33,789 bases of DNA, from positions 1 to 33,789 of the forward strand of contig JAJYDQ010000044.1 in assembly GCA_021777225.1 (NCBI GenBank), written 5' to 3'. The stretch's first letter is position 1. Every line of letters begins with the position of its first letter. Shown here in pieces: positions 7,243 through 16,374 of this stretch. The position numbers were made by a program, and so were the translations under genes. The notes under the pieces were generated by a model. It made no database searches and was not told the origin of the DNA. It worked only from the letters and a program-made list of their open reading frames with translations. This DNA comes from Deltaproteobacteria bacterium (lineage in GTDB: Bacteria > Desulfobacterota > Desulfomonilia > Desulfomonilales > Desulfomonilaceae).

Positions 7243-9099
7243 TCAACTTTTGAGATACTCATTCGCATAGTTTCTTACCCCCTTGTTCTTTAACATGTGA
7301 AACGTTCGCATCTTGCTAACGTGAATTGGATTCAATGATCCAAGGGGGATATACACCACCCGTCTGCCCATACTCTTGGCAAGTTTCTTCCATCGTGACG
7401 CCGGGGGCTTACGGGCTGCATATACAATCCCTGGTTTTTCTGAATAAGCAATCCCAGCCACGAGAAGCCTCTCATGGCGAGTCGGAGCGAAAGTGAACGT
7501 CGGGTCTTTCCATACATCATACATTCTGAGCGGTGGGTAGGAAAGCACGAAACCACCGTGCTCCATCCTGCTTATGCCAGGACCCACGACATCCCTTCCA
7601 GGTGGAGTTGAATAGAAAGCCATGTCGGATTCCTGGGAATGTTCACCAAGCCAGGTCATTTCAAAAGGAAATTTATCGCGCTCCGGATCTTCATCGAATA
7701 TTATTACCACTGAACCAAAGTCCAGGGACACTTCCTCATGACTCTTAACGTAGATTCTATTTTCGTAAAATCGCCGGAGGGTTTCCCTAACATCAACTCC
7801 TCCGCCTATATCCGCCACAAAAGGCTCAGTATGCGATTGGCTGGTCTGCATAAGATGAGTAGCATGCTTTGAAAGCGTCTCACCCCATTTCTCTATTAGA
7901 ACATCTTCCGGTGGAAAAGAACATATGTCTATTTCATCAGGATCAGAGGTTTCCCATTTTTCCTTCAAGTGATCTTTCCACTTCCGTGAGTTGACAGCCT
8001 TCAACCGATAGCGTCGGTTAGGCCCTTTAAAAAGGGATCGCAGCTTTTTATGTAAAGTTATAGTGTGTCCATAATAATGGAGGCTATCTTCGTCCAGTTG
8101 GACAGCCGCCGGGTCATTGGGATCGTTTTCCCAAGCATAGCCTGACAGAAATTCATGAACATGATAGGCAAGGTCCTCGTCCATAGAGGAGCGGGCTGAG
8201 ATGACCAAATGGAAGAGATCCGGGAGGATCATACGCTCGGCCTTCAACCATTTACGCAGAAACCTGGCCCACGTCATGCGCACATACTCAGGAATTTCCT
8301 GACGTGTCTGCTTCGCATAATACTCAATCGCCTCTTTCATGAGACTGATTATTTGCTCGTGGCGGTTCGGTGGGAATTCGGTTTCCTGGTCCTGGCGCCA
8401 GTCTTCGTATGCTTCGGTGATCCTCGGAATATCTGTGAATCCCTTTTTAAGGGTGTCGGGATGAAGCGGAGCAACTAGCGCCGCTTTGGCGCTTTCAAGT
8501 TTTATTAGCGGTATTGCATGGGGCTCGTCCAAAAGATTCGCCACCAAGTTAATCGTAAGCAAATTACCAACGAAAAGCACTCGTTCATAAGTTCTGGCGG
8601 CCTCCTGTAATCGAGCCGCGATAAAAAGTTCACGGCTAGAATTGGTCGGATCATGCCTGGCGGTCATGGATAATCCCAACAACCCCTCCAGGAATGTCTT
8701 CTGACCAACCTGATCAATACTGTAAGCATCTGGGACCTTATCGGATGCCCCTAGTCGATTGCGAGCCAGTGGATCCAGGAACCAGATTGAAATGCCCAGT
8801 TCAGTACCTGATCGAACCGCTTCAAGGATCCCATCAGACCCCTCTATTATGAAGCCCATGTACTGATCGTTATCGTTTCCGTATACGATTACTGAATGAA
8901 ATGGGAGACGTTTAACCGCAGTGACAATTTGTTCACGCAAAGCGACCGGGGCCTCAACGCATATGACATCCGGCCGTTCGCGAAGAATCAATGATCGCAC
9001 CTGACAAGCGAATTCACTACGATAATCTAGTGAACCAACCAGAGAAATCCGCCCCACTCTGACTACGTCAGACCAGCGTTGGCCCATCATAAGCGACAC
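7243..9099 (-). CDS. 618-residue MoxR-associated protein of unknown function, with a degenerate TraB/DUF5682-like N-terminus
   Basis: No family is recognised with certainty. The N-terminal region has a pattern like TraB/TIKI or DUF5682 proteins: RISLVGSLDY (17-26), PDVICVEAP (43-51), and REL-FIAARLQEAARTYERVLFVGNLL (156-181). The histidines normally seen after the first strand and in the second glycine motif are absent, so catalysis by that fold is doubtful. The middle (about 230-400) is helical and charged. The C-terminal 180 residues are mixed alpha/beta with SRMEHGGFVLSYPPLRMYDVW. No signal peptide or membrane segment is evident, so it is probably cytoplasmic. A GTG at 9099 follows AGGGG by 7 bases; ATGs at 9090 and 9087 are alternatives. 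It overlaps the MoxR ATPase gene by 32 bases, implying translational coupling and a shared complex. DUF5682 genes are, from memory, often linked to MoxR ATPases. Confidence 0.75.
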   Translation of the reverse strand: MSLMMGQRWSDVVRVGRISLVGSLDYRSEFACQVRSLILRERPDVICVEAPVALREQIVTAVKRLPFHSVIVYGNDNDQYMGFIIEGSDGILEAVRSGTELGISIWFLDPLARNRLGASDKVPDAYSIDQVGQKTFLEGLLGLSMTARHDPTNSSRELFIAARLQEAARTYERVLFVGNLLTINLVANLLDEPHAIPLIKLESAKAALVAPLHPDTLKKGFTDIPRITEAYEDWRQDQETEFPPNRHEQIISLMKEAIEYYAKQTRQEIPEYVRMTWARFLRKWLKAERMILPDLFHLVISARSSMDEDLAYHVHEFLSGYAWENDPNDPAAVQLDEDSLHYYGHTITLHKKLRSLFKGPNRRYRLKAVNSRKWKDHLKEKWETSDPDEIDICSFPPEDVLIEKWGETLSKHATHLMQTSQSHTEPFVADIGGGVDVRETLRRFYENRIYVKSHEEVSLDFGSVVIIFDEDPERDKFPFEMTWLGEHSQESDMAFYSTPPGRDVVGPGISRMEHGGFVLSYPPLRMYDVWKDPTFTFAPTRHERLLVAGIAYSEKPGIVYAARKPPASRWKKLAKSMGRRVVYIPLGSLNPIHVSKMRTFHMLKNKGVRNYANEYLKS

Positions 9100-9949
9100 G
9101 CCTGACCCCTGTAATTTGGAATACCGCCTGGTTCAAGACGCTATCCTCAGACAAACTAGGCCGAAATTTCAACAGCCTGTAAGCATAGCGAGATATGTTC
9201 ATGCCATCTCTGACACTTAGATCCTCATCATTATTGTGGGACTCCTGAAGTAGATTGACCACATGGTCTATTAACGCGTCACTCGGCCCGTCCAATTTAC
9301 CTCTGATTATCTTGAATTCCTCGTCCCGTGAGGGATAATCCATGTGAATTCCAGGTTGTAACCTGGAATAAATATATTCCGGCACTTCAAAAGTTGAAGC
9401 GTCTTCGTTCATGGTCACGCATATCCTGAATTCCGGCTTGGCGTTAATTTCAACGCCGGCAATTATTGAATATACAGAACGGCGCATATCAAGTAGCGAA
9501 GCTATGGAGGCCCAGCTTTTCTCGCTCATTCGGTTGCCCTCGTCGAGCAGACAAATTCCACCTCGAATCATTGCGGTAACTAGAGGAGACGCCACATATC
9601 GGATCTTTCCCTGATCCGATATCACCGGCGTAATGATCAAATCTTCGGGTTTGGTATCGACTGTGCATTGAAAGACGTAGAGGTCCTGTTTCATCCTTCT
9701 CGCGGCGGCAATAGCCAACGATGTCTTTCCTACTCCGGGCTTTCCGAGAATTCGAGGCTGCATAGGCGGATCGTCCCCATCATCCGACCATGAGGCTAGT
9801 AACTGAACCAGAGGCTCATCCATCCCGATCCATTCGACATCCAAATCGGGTGAGTCCACCAAATGAATTTCGACACCTTTTACTAATATCTTTTCTGTTT
9901 GCTTCCCCATGTTTGAAAATCTCTTTTGCCAGCTTATAAGGTCATTCAA
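9068..9949 (-). CDS. MoxR-type AAA+ ATPase
   Basis: AAA+ chaperone-like ATPase of 293 residues (280 if it starts at the ATG at 9910). Seen: Walker A GKPGVGKT (69-76), Walker B GGICLLDEGNR (130-140), sensor-1 TMNED (179-183), and a likely arginine-finger segment YIYSRLQPG (192-200), all in the MoxR/AAA_5 arrangement. MoxR ATPases usually remodel or activate partner proteins with ATP, often with a vWA-domain protein. Here the only partner is the overlapping 618-residue protein, and no vWA gene is adjacent. Neither candidate start has a strong ribosome binding site (AAGAGAT lies before the inner ATG). It is first in the cassette, with about 117 bases upstream for a promoter. Confidence 0.88.
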   Translation of the reverse strand: MNDLISWQKRFSNMGKQTEKILVKGVEIHLVDSPDLDVEWIGMDEPLVQLLASWSDDGDDPPMQPRILGKPGVGKTSLAIAAARRMKQDLYVFQCTVDTKPEDLIITPVISDQGKIRYVASPLVTAMIRGGICLLDEGNRMSEKSWASIASLLDMRRSVYSIIAGVEINAKPEFRICVTMNEDASTFEVPEYIYSRLQPGIHMDYPSRDEEFKIIRGKLDGPSDALIDHVVNLLQESHNNDEDLSVRDGMNISRYAYRLLKFRPSLSEDSVLNQAVFQITGVRRVAYDGPTLV

Positions 9950-10066
9950 AAATTATCTTCACAATAATTTTCTTGATTCTATGTGACCTCACAAAGGGTG
10001 TCAATCGACGACCGAATCTTGATCGCTCGTCACTCGGTAGTATGATTCGTTAATAGGCCGGTATTT

Positions 10067-11257
10067 CTATATAAATTGAGAGAAGACGATATTCGACAGG
10101 AGTCTGCCTTTCTGGGTCAACTTAATGGTATTGTCTTCGATGGTGAATAGTTCAGCGCCATCAAGATGGCCCAGAGAGTCCCTGACAAATCTGGACGCGT
10201 CAAGTCGATAGGCACAACTCATAAGGGCAAGATCAATGCCCCTGTTCAATCTCAATCCCATTATCATAGCGTCCTTAAATCTGGTAAGGGGGTCCATTTC
10301 AATTAGAGATTCAATCACAGACTGCTTATCGCAAGCGGAACTGAGGTATCTTTCCAGTTTAACCACATTTGAGTAGCGCGTCCTTCCTGTCATCCCGTGA
10401 GCGGCAAGCCCAACGCCCAAGAAAACTTGGTCCGTCCAATACTTTAGATTGTGCCTGGATTCCATTCCAATCCCCGAGAAATTGGATATTTCATATTGTT
10501 CAAACCCATGGCAACAAAGCCTTTCACAAATAGCCTCGTACATGTCAGCCATAAGGTCATCATTAACAAGTGTTTCTTGAGTAAGTTTAATACGATTTTC
10601 AATCTTGGATCCGGACTTTATCTCGAGCATATAAACCGAGATATGCTCAGGCTCCAATTCAATAATTTCTTCCAGACTGTTCATAATCGATGAGAGCGTC
10701 TGGCCGGGATAACCTGTAAGCAGATCTACCGAGATGTTGTGGAATCCCGCTCTCCGGGCATTAATGACAGCGCTTATGGAATCTGAGCGCGAGTGTCGTC
10801 TGTTCATTGATCGAAGTTCAAAATCATTTAGCGACTGTAATCCGATGCTAATTCTGTTCACTCCGGCTTCTTGTAATTTGAAGAACTCATCTTTCGAATA
10901 GGTAGATGGATTTACCTCCACAGTAATCTCTATAGGATCAACAAAGTTAAACTTGCGCTTAATCGCATAAATAATCCTCTCTATGCTTCCAGGGTTGAAA
11001 ACGCTTGGAGTTCCACCACCGATGTATATGGTGTCTAAAGATTCAGGAAAAGAATGAGCGGAGAACAAAGGGGATTTTTCTAGACTGTTGACTTCCCGTA
11101 TGACCGCTTCAACATAGTCGGCCTCCAGAGCCGGTTCAAATGGATATGAAACAAACCCGCAATAGTCGCAACGACTCAGACAAAAGGGTATGTGGACGTA
11201 AACACCTATCGGGCCGCAATCATCAGGATATTTTTCGGATACAGCGTTTGCTTGCAT
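10067..11257 (-). CDS. hemW: Radical SAM heme chaperone HemW
   Basis: 396-residue protein of the HemN-like group. The radical-SAM cluster motif is C26-x3-C30-x2-C33 (PFCLSRCDYCGF), with only these three cysteines plus the F that follows in HemW. GGGTPS (80-85) binds SAM, and the HNLKYW motif (269-274) is the HNxxYW signature that separates heme-binding HemW from true coproporphyrinogen dehydrogenase HemN. The C-terminal HemN domain ends at the stop. HemW binds heme and delivers it to respiratory enzymes in the cytoplasm or at the inner face of the membrane. The ATG at 11257 has no clear Shine-Dalgarno. It follows tRNA-Gln and tsaC on the same strand and may be transcribed with them. Confidence 0.93.
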   Translation of the reverse strand: MQANAVSEKYPDDCGPIGVYVHIPFCLSRCDYCGFVSYPFEPALEADYVEAVIREVNSLEKSPLFSAHSFPESLDTIYIGGGTPSVFNPGSIERIIYAIKRKFNFVDPIEITVEVNPSTYSKDEFFKLQEAGVNRISIGLQSLNDFELRSMNRRHSRSDSISAVINARRAGFHNISVDLLTGYPGQTLSSIMNSLEEIIELEPEHISVYMLEIKSGSKIENRIKLTQETLVNDDLMADMYEAICERLCCHGFEQYEISNFSGIGMESRHNLKYWTDQVFLGVGLAAHGMTGRTRYSNVVKLERYLSSACDKQSVIESLIEMDPLTRFKDAMIMGLRLNRGIDLALMSCAYRLDASRFVRDSLGHLDGAELFTIEDNTIKLTQKGRLLSNIVFSQFI

Positions 11258-11407
11258 TTATCAATACTGAGATCTCTGATCAATCAATACAATCAGCGTT
11301 TATGGAGCGCCCAAGAAAATTTCCAACGAGGATTGACAGGTTTGGAAACCCGTAAGACTTTTAGGAACAGAGTTGAGAGAACATTCGGCAAGTGGCATTT
11401 TTGTTAT

Positions 11408-11481
11408 TGGCTGGGGGACGAGGATTCGAACCTCGGTTAACGGGGCCAGAACCCGTCGTCCTGCCGCTAGACGATCCCCCA
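11408..11481 (-). tRNA. tRNA-Gln (CTG)
   Basis: On the minus strand TGGGGGA (11481-11475) pairs with TCCCCCA (11418-11412), then discriminator G and an encoded CCA (11410-11408). The anticodon stem ACGGG/CCCGT encloses loop TTCTGGC, anticodon CTG, reading CAG codons. The T arm contains GGTTCGAATCC. The unusual U1-A72 start is typical of bacterial tRNA-Gln. Length is 74 bases with CCA. Confidence 0.95.
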
Positions 11482-11531
11482 GCAACAACGGAGCCATTCT
11501 AAGGACGATGTGTTGTTTCTGTCAAGAATAT

Positions 11532-12179
11532 TTAATTTTTTTCCGATTCCCCCAATACTTCGAAGATGCGTTCTTTCGGGACGCGCCCAATTCTTAAGGC
11601 CTTCCAGCCTGCGCCGGACGCGTCCACAATTGTGGAGGGAAGCCCTCCAGGGCACGGTCCAGAATCAACAATCACATCTATTGAATGCATAATTTCCGGT
11701 GAGATATCCGTCACTCTTTTGGGGGATGGTTCTCCCGAAAGATTAGCGCTAGTAGCAGTTATCCAACCACCTACCATTTCCGCCAACAGACGCGCTGAAC
11801 ACATCGGAGGGACCCTAACTCCTATATTACCCGAAGCATTCCGAACATGCCTGGAGAAATCCGCCTGACCAACTAACAAAAGAGTCAAGCTGCCAGGCCA
11901 AAAGCATTTCATTAGGGTTTCGGCAATCTTCGAGGGACCGCTGATTTTTGAATTTATGACATTCTGGTGTGAGGCGATCAGCGGTAATGGATTTTGAAAA
12001 GATCTTCTCTTAATTGAAAAGATCCTCTGGACTGCGGCATCCATAAAAGGATTGGCCGCTATAGCGTAGAAGGTTTCAGTGCCGACAACAACTGTTCCTC
12101 CATGCAGTATAGCTTCAGCAGCTATTTCAAGATCTGAAGAAGCCGCCTGGAGGTCATGACCGGAAATAGTTATCAACAA
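11532..12179 (-). CDS. tsaC: L-threonylcarbamoyladenylate synthase (Sua5/YrdC/TsaC family)
   Basis: 215-residue YrdC-fold enzyme that makes threonylcarbamoyl-AMP from threonine, bicarbonate and ATP, the first step of t6A37 formation in ANN-decoding tRNAs. Seen: GTETFYAIAANP (34-45, the family's P-T-E-T-x-Y-G loop, here with GTE and an Ala), SIKRRSFQNPLPLI with the KxR ATP-binding residues, TATSANLSGEPSP, and PSTIVDASG. It is the short single-domain form without the Sua5 domain. The only in-frame early starts are tandem TTG codons; TTG at 12179 follows AGAGG with 9 bases between, which supports it. It is upstream of tRNA-Gln and hemW on the same strand. Confidence 0.9.
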   Translation of the reverse strand: MLITISGHDLQAASSDLEIAAEAILHGGTVVVGTETFYAIAANPFMDAAVQRIFSIKRRSFQNPLPLIASHQNVINSKISGPSKIAETLMKCFWPGSLTLLLVGQADFSRHVRNASGNIGVRVPPMCSARLLAEMVGGWITATSANLSGEPSPKRVTDISPEIMHSIDVIVDSGPCPGGLPSTIVDASGAGWKALRIGRVPKERIFEVLGESEKN

Positions 12180-12405
12180 CTGTTGGTACCTCTAAACATA
12201 CTTAGGAGATGCGTCGCAAAGCAAACATTGATTCTAGTCTTATTGATAACATACCGATATAACGCTGTTTTGGCAATTGTCACATAATGACGCGAAGTGC
12301 GTTTAAACCACATTTTTTCGAACATTCCGGACTATTTCAACAGGTTATTACAAAAGTTATCCACAGGTTCTGGGGAATTCTATCTTGAGCCCGATCCACC
12401 CTTGC

Positions 12406-12660
12406 TTATGATTTCAAACCTAAGGCTTCCTTGATTTCTTGTTCCTTAAAACCCACTATAACCTTCTCGCCAATTATTAGAGTCGGAAAAGCGCATCTCG
12501 AGGTAAGCTGTTTAATTTCATCTAAAACTGGCTTCCGATCTTCGTCTGAAAGTAAATCTACATCAGTGAACTCATATTCTATTCCACAATCTCCCAGGAA
12601 TCTCTTACAAGCTTTACAATGACTACAGGTACTAAGAGAATAAAGTTTACATTGCTCCAT
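12406..12660 (-). CDS. Glutaredoxin-like small thiol protein
   Basis: 84-residue thioredoxin-fold protein with redox motif C12-S-H-C15 and a third nearby cysteine C18 (TCSHCKACKRFL). FPTLIIGEKVIVGF carries the cis-Pro and the glycine turn typical of glutaredoxins, and a C-terminal helix (QEIKEALGL) follows. The short form with CxxCxxC is common in anaerobes that use it with thioredoxin or ferredoxin-linked reductases rather than glutathione; that partner is inference. It is divergent from gmd, sharing an 85-base intergenic region. Confidence 0.85.
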   Translation of the reverse strand: MEQCKLYSLSTCSHCKACKRFLGDCGIEYEFTDVDLLSDEDRKPVLDEIKQLTSRCAFPTLIIGEKVIVGFKEQEIKEALGLKS

Positions 12661-12672
12661 TTTATAGCTCCC

Positions 12673-12702
12673 TTGACGTTAGTTCGAATGAAGTGATAAA
12701 AT
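12673..12702 (+). promoter_or_regulatory. Likely sigma-70-type promoter for gmd
   Basis: TTGACG (12673-12678) and TAAAAT (12697-12702) are separated by 18 bases, each one base off consensus. They point toward the gmd start at 12746, leaving a leader of roughly 35-40 bases. Confidence 0.55.
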
Positions 12703-12745
12703 CATTTTACTACAGTTATTCCTAAACAACCTCAGGTCTGACAAT

Positions 12746-13828
12746 ATGACACAAAGTGAAGACAAACGGGCCCTAATAACCGGAGTGACCGGACAAGACG
12801 GCGCTTATTTGACTGAGTTTCTTTTGCGCAAAGGTTACATAGTGTGCGGCGTAAAAAGGAGAAGTTCCTTAATAAATACGCAGAGACTCGATAACCTTTA
12901 TGAAGATCCTCACTTTCCTAGTCGACGATTAATCCTCGAATACGGGGACATGACGGATTCTACCAATCTGATCAGGATTATTCAACAGTTTCAACCTACT
13001 GAGATATACAATCTAGCGGCTCAAAGCCATGTCAAAGTTTCTTTCGAAACCCCTGAGTATACTGCAAACTCGGACGCTCTTGGGACCCTTAGACTATTGG
13101 AAGCTATTCGCATCCTCGGCTTGACAGATAAAGTCCGCTTTTATCAGGCTTCAACTAGTGAGCTTTATGGAATGGTACAGGAAATTCCACAGAAAGAAAC
13201 TACACCTTTTTATCCCCGAAGCCCTTACGCTGTGGCAAAGTTGTATGGGTATTGGATCATAAGAAACTACCGGGAAGCTTATGGGATGTTTGCATCCAAC
13301 GGTATACTTTTTAACCACGAGTCCCCGTTGCGAGGAGAAACCTTCGTCACCCGAAAAATTACTAGAGCTGTAGCCCGTATCAAATTGGAGATGCAGGATG
13401 ACCTTTATTTGGGAAACCTGAACGCCAAGCGAGACTGGGGATTCGCCGGTGATTACGTTGAAGCCATGTGGCTCATTTTACAACACGATGAGCCTGATGA
13501 TTTTGTCATAGCTACCGGAGAAAATCATTCGGTGAGGGAATTTGTAGACCGAGCTTTTAGAGAAGTCGGGATCTCGATCACTTGGGAAGGTTCCGGAATA
13601 GATGAAAAAGGTAGGGATAGTGAAACGGGTAAAGTCCTAGTTTCGGTGGACCCTCGCTATTTCAGGCCTACTGAAGTTGATCAACTACTGGGAGAAGGGA
13701 AAAAATCCCGTGAGGTTTTGGGATGGAGCCCTAGATGCAGCTTTTCCGAACTCGTAAAACGTATGGTAGTGGCGGACCTAAGAGAAGCTGAAAAGGAACA
13801 ATTGTGCAAATCTGCAGGATTTAATTGA
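12746..13828 (+). CDS. gmd: GDP-mannose 4,6-dehydratase
   Basis: 360-residue extended short-chain dehydrogenase converting GDP-mannose to GDP-4-keto-6-deoxymannose with bound NADP. Seen: the Rossmann loop [11 protein letters not shown] near the N-terminus, the RRSS NADP-binding motif, the catalytic [14 protein letters not shown] region, YAVAK with the active-site Tyr and Lys, and the Gmd-specific [19 protein letters not shown]. Full length for the family. A promoter-like pair lies at 12673-12702. It overlaps fcl by one base (TGATG), so the two are cotranslated to make GDP-L-fucose for surface polysaccharide. Confidence 0.95.
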   Translation: MTQSEDKRALITGVTGQDGAYLTEFLLRKGYIVCGVKRRSSLINTQRLDNLYEDPHFPSRRLILEYGDMTDSTNLIRIIQQFQPTEIYNLAAQSHVKVSFETPEYTANSDALGTLRLLEAIRILGLTDKVRFYQASTSELYGMVQEIPQKETTPFYPRSPYAVAKLYGYWIIRNYREAYGMFASNGILFNHESPLRGETFVTRKITRAVARIKLEMQDDLYLGNLNAKRDWGFAGDYVEAMWLILQHDEPDDFVIATGENHSVREFVDRAFREVGISITWEGSGIDEKGRDSETGKVLVSVDPRYFRPTEVDQLLGEGKKSREVLGWSPRCSFSELVKRMVVADLREAEKEQLCKSAGFN

Positions 13829-14772
13829 TGATATCAACTAAACCTAAAGTGTTAGTTGCCGGTTCTTCTGGGATGGTAGGATCGGCGATTTGCAGACGCC
13901 TTGAGTCTGAAAACTATCCGGTGATAAAACATCCAGGCCGTAAGGTAGACTTACGTAATCAATTGGCTGTGTATGAGTTGATTGACAGCATTCGCCCTCA
14001 GTGGGTGTTTCTGGCGGCGGCTCGGGTAGGCGGAATATTTGCCAACAGCACGTTCCCCGCGGAATTCATTTATGACAATTTGATGATGCAAAGCAACGTG
14101 ATGCACGCCTGTTATGAACTCAAGGTGGAAAAAATGCTTTTCTTGGGAAGTTCGTGCATTTACCCGAGGTCAGCTCCTCAACCAATGAAAGAGGAATATC
14201 TCCTGACAGGACCCCTGGAACCTACCAATAAGCCCTACGCTGTAGCCAAGATCGCTGGTATAGTTATGGCTCAAGCATATAGAAGCCAATATGGAGCCAA
14301 TTTTATATCAGTCATGCCGTCCAATCTGTATGGTCCTTTTGACAACTTTGATTTAATAAATTCTCATGTCCTGCCGGCTTTACTCAGGAAAACTCATGAA
14401 GCCAAAGCCTCTAAGGCGCACCATGTTGAAATCTGGGGAACCGGTTCCGTCTTGCGTGAATTCCTTCACGTTGACGATTTGGCGGACGCTTGTGCATTCT
14501 TGATGAAGAATTATAACGAGATGGAAATAGTCAATATAGGATCAGGCTATGACATATCGGTTTTGGATCTCGCAAAATTAATAAAGGAAGTAGTAGGATT
14601 TCAGGGAGAGTTGCGTTTTAAATCGGATATGCCGGACGGAGTTCAGCAAAAATTGTTGGACATTTCTAAGATTACAGCGTTAGGCTGGAAACCTACTATA
14701 GGGTTGAGGGCCGGTTTGGACAATACGTACGAGTGGTATCTTGCTAATCTCGGCCATTGTAGAAATTCATAA
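13828..14772 (+). CDS. fcl: GDP-L-fucose synthase
   Basis: 314-residue bifunctional 3,5-epimerase/4-reductase that turns GDP-4-keto-6-deoxymannose into GDP-L-fucose with NADPH. Seen: VAGSSGMVGSAICRRLE (nucleotide binding), AARVGGIFANSTFPAEFI, SSCIYPRSAPQPMKEE, and NKPYAVAKIAG with catalytic Tyr/Lys, all characteristic of WcaG/Fcl. I place the start at the ATG overlapping the gmd stop; a TTG three bases earlier is less likely. AGGA lies about 9 bases upstream, inside gmd. Confidence 0.94.
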   Translation: MISTKPKVLVAGSSGMVGSAICRRLESENYPVIKHPGRKVDLRNQLAVYELIDSIRPQWVFLAAARVGGIFANSTFPAEFIYDNLMMQSNVMHACYELKVEKMLFLGSSCIYPRSAPQPMKEEYLLTGPLEPTNKPYAVAKIAGIVMAQAYRSQYGANFISVMPSNLYGPFDNFDLINSHVLPALLRKTHEAKASKAHHVEIWGTGSVLREFLHVDDLADACAFLMKNYNEMEIVNIGSGYDISVLDLAKLIKEVVGFQGELRFKSDMPDGVQQKLLDISKITALGWKPTIGLRAGLDNTYEWYLANLGHCRNS

Positions 14773-14787
14773 ATTACCATTTAATTT

Positions 14788-15519
14788 TTGACGCCCATAT
14801 ATTATCACTGTACATCGGTCGAAAACACATTGAATGAACAGATTAACAGGGCCCATAACAACTTGCCACATCTCTTACTGGAAGCTTCAATACCGCTAGC
14901 AAGCCCGCTGGACAATACAAACCCTTCCTACCTCAATCTTGAAATCCATGCAGGACAAGTTGTATGGCTACTGGGCCGTTCAGGAATAGGCAAAACCACG
15001 GTACTGCGCACAATAGCCCGTCTAAACGAAACCCCCGGTGTCTCGATGAAACATAGAGGGACCACTTTCCAGCAAATTGAGCCTCGGCGATGGAGAAGCT
15101 TGATTCTCTATGTCAGCCAGAAACCAATCCTCTTTAGAGGGTCAGTGCGCGAAAATATTTTTAAACCATTTGGACTAAGACTTAACAAATGCCGTACTCC
15201 TAACATCGGACCGGTTACGACGTTGCTAGAAAATCTCTATTTACCGGAATCCATCCTTGAAAGGGACGCCCTCACTCTGTCTGTGGGAGAAGCTGCCCGA
15301 ATCTGTCTTATACGTTCCCTGGTGCTGGCCCCGGAAATATTGTTGCTTGACGAGCCGACAGCTTCTCTTGATCTGGATTCCAGGAAAGCAGTGGCAAAAA
15401 CTTTGATAGAATGGCTGTCAATTACTAACCGTGGAATAATAGGGGTCACTCACGATGAGACACTTACCGGGATAACTCCGGGGCTGGAGATTCATTTAGG
15501 GCGCCGTTTGCAGATTTAA
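14788..15519 (+). CDS. fetA: ABC transporter ATPase, FetA-like (metal export)
   Basis: ATPase of a two-gene exporter with the FetB-like permease downstream; by homology to E. coli FetAB it may export iron or another metal. Numbering from the TTG at 14788: Walker A GRSGIGKT (63-70), Q-loop region YVSQKPILFRGSVREN, Walker B EILLLDEPTASLD, and switch GVTHDET. The signature reads LSVGEAAR where nearly all ABC proteins have LSGGE, a notable change at the ATP-contacting loop. No ATG exists near the front: TTG at 14788 lacks a Shine-Dalgarno, while TTG at 14863 has AGGG upstream and would start just before the family's usual N-terminus. The start is therefore uncertain. Confidence 0.8.
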   Translation: MTPIYYHCTSVENTLNEQINRAHNNLPHLLLEASIPLASPLDNTNPSYLNLEIHAGQVVWLLGRSGIGKTTVLRTIARLNETPGVSMKHRGTTFQQIEPRRWRSLILYVSQKPILFRGSVRENIFKPFGLRLNKCRTPNIGPVTTLLENLYLPESILERDALTLSVGEAARICLIRSLVLAPEILLLDEPTASLDLDSRKAVAKTLIEWLSITNRGIIGVTHDETLTGITPGLEIHLGRRLQI

Positions 15520-15570
15520 CGTTGATCCAGGCAACGTCTTAACAAATATCACGACTGCGCCAATGAAGGA

Positions 15571-16374
15571 ATGATGCCGACACAGATTGTCCCCATTTCG
15601 GACTCTCAATTGATATTTACGGGTATTTTGGTCTTTTTGACTGCGGGCATTTCCGCGTTGTTCAGACTTGGCTTGCTAAAGTCGCTTCTATGGGGAACAT
15701 TCAGGTGTGTATTACAACTAAGCATAGTCGGTTATGCGTTGGCATGGATTTTTTCAGTCAACCGTTTAGAGATAGTAGTTCTCGTAATAGCGATTATGGC
15801 CCTCTTCGCTGCCAAAACCGCCACACGGAGAACTCCTAATGTCTCCGACTTTCCTACACTGCTGGCGTTTATCGCTCTAGCTTCTACAACCTACCTGGTG
15901 GCCGCGATTGTGTCGCTGACAATCATACGCCCTGTCCCTTGGTATGAATCAAGAATAGTTGTGCCTATTTCCGGAATGATATTAGGAAACGCCGTCAGCG
16001 GTATAACACTTTCCATTGATAGGTTGTACGGGGAGGTACGCAGTCATTCCCATGAGGTTGAGGCGCTTCTATCCATGGGGGCCTCACCTTGGGAAGCAGT
16101 ACACGATCTGATTCGAGAAGCTTTAAGGTCGGCCATGACACCGACCATAAATTCATTAATGGTTGTAGGCATAGTTAGCATACCAGGCATGATGACCGGC
16201 CAGATATTGGGTGGAGCCGATCCGGTTGAAGCGGCGAGATATCAAATAGTTGTCATGTTGATGATTTCCTGTGCTGCGGCAGTGGGTAGCATGATCCTCA
16301 TCGGCCTGTCATTCCGGCGTCTATTTACAAAAGATGAGGCGCTTCGACCAAACCTGTTTCGATCTAATTCCTGA
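15571..16374 (+). CDS. fetB: ABC transporter permease, FetB/UPF0014 family
   Basis: 267-residue membrane protein with about seven hydrophobic helices and the family's cytoplasmic coupling segment EVEALLSMGASPWEAVHDLIREALRSAMTPTIN, followed by GIVSIPGMMTGQILGGADP, both strongly typical of YbbM/FetB. It would form the pore for the ATPase encoded 51 bases upstream, for metal efflux and metal or oxidative stress resistance (role by homology). AAGGA abuts tandem ATGs at 15571 and 15574, and the second has better spacing. Its last 11 bases overlap the 3' end of selA, which converges on it. Confidence 0.9.
   Translation: MMPTQIVPISDSQLIFTGILVFLTAGISALFRLGLLKSLLWGTFRCVLQLSIVGYALAWIFSVNRLEIVVLVIAIMALFAAKTATRRTPNVSDFPTLLAFIALASTTYLVAAIVSLTIIRPVPWYESRIVVPISGMILGNAVSGITLSIDRLYGEVRSHSHEVEALLSMGASPWEAVHDLIREALRSAMTPTINSLMVVGIVSIPGMMTGQILGGADPVEAARYQIVVMLMISCAAAVGSMILIGLSFRRLFTKDEALRPNLFRSNS

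Noticed and set aside
12357-12365. Perfect DnaA box TTATCCACA
   Set aside because: A single copy. A 9-mer is expected at about 0.26 per window by chance on both strands, and no cluster, AT-rich unwinding element or dnaA/dnaN gene is nearby.
12440-12660. Glutaredoxin-like gene as a second selenoprotein
   Set aside because: It has plain cysteines at C12 and C15 and ends normally with no in-frame TGA.
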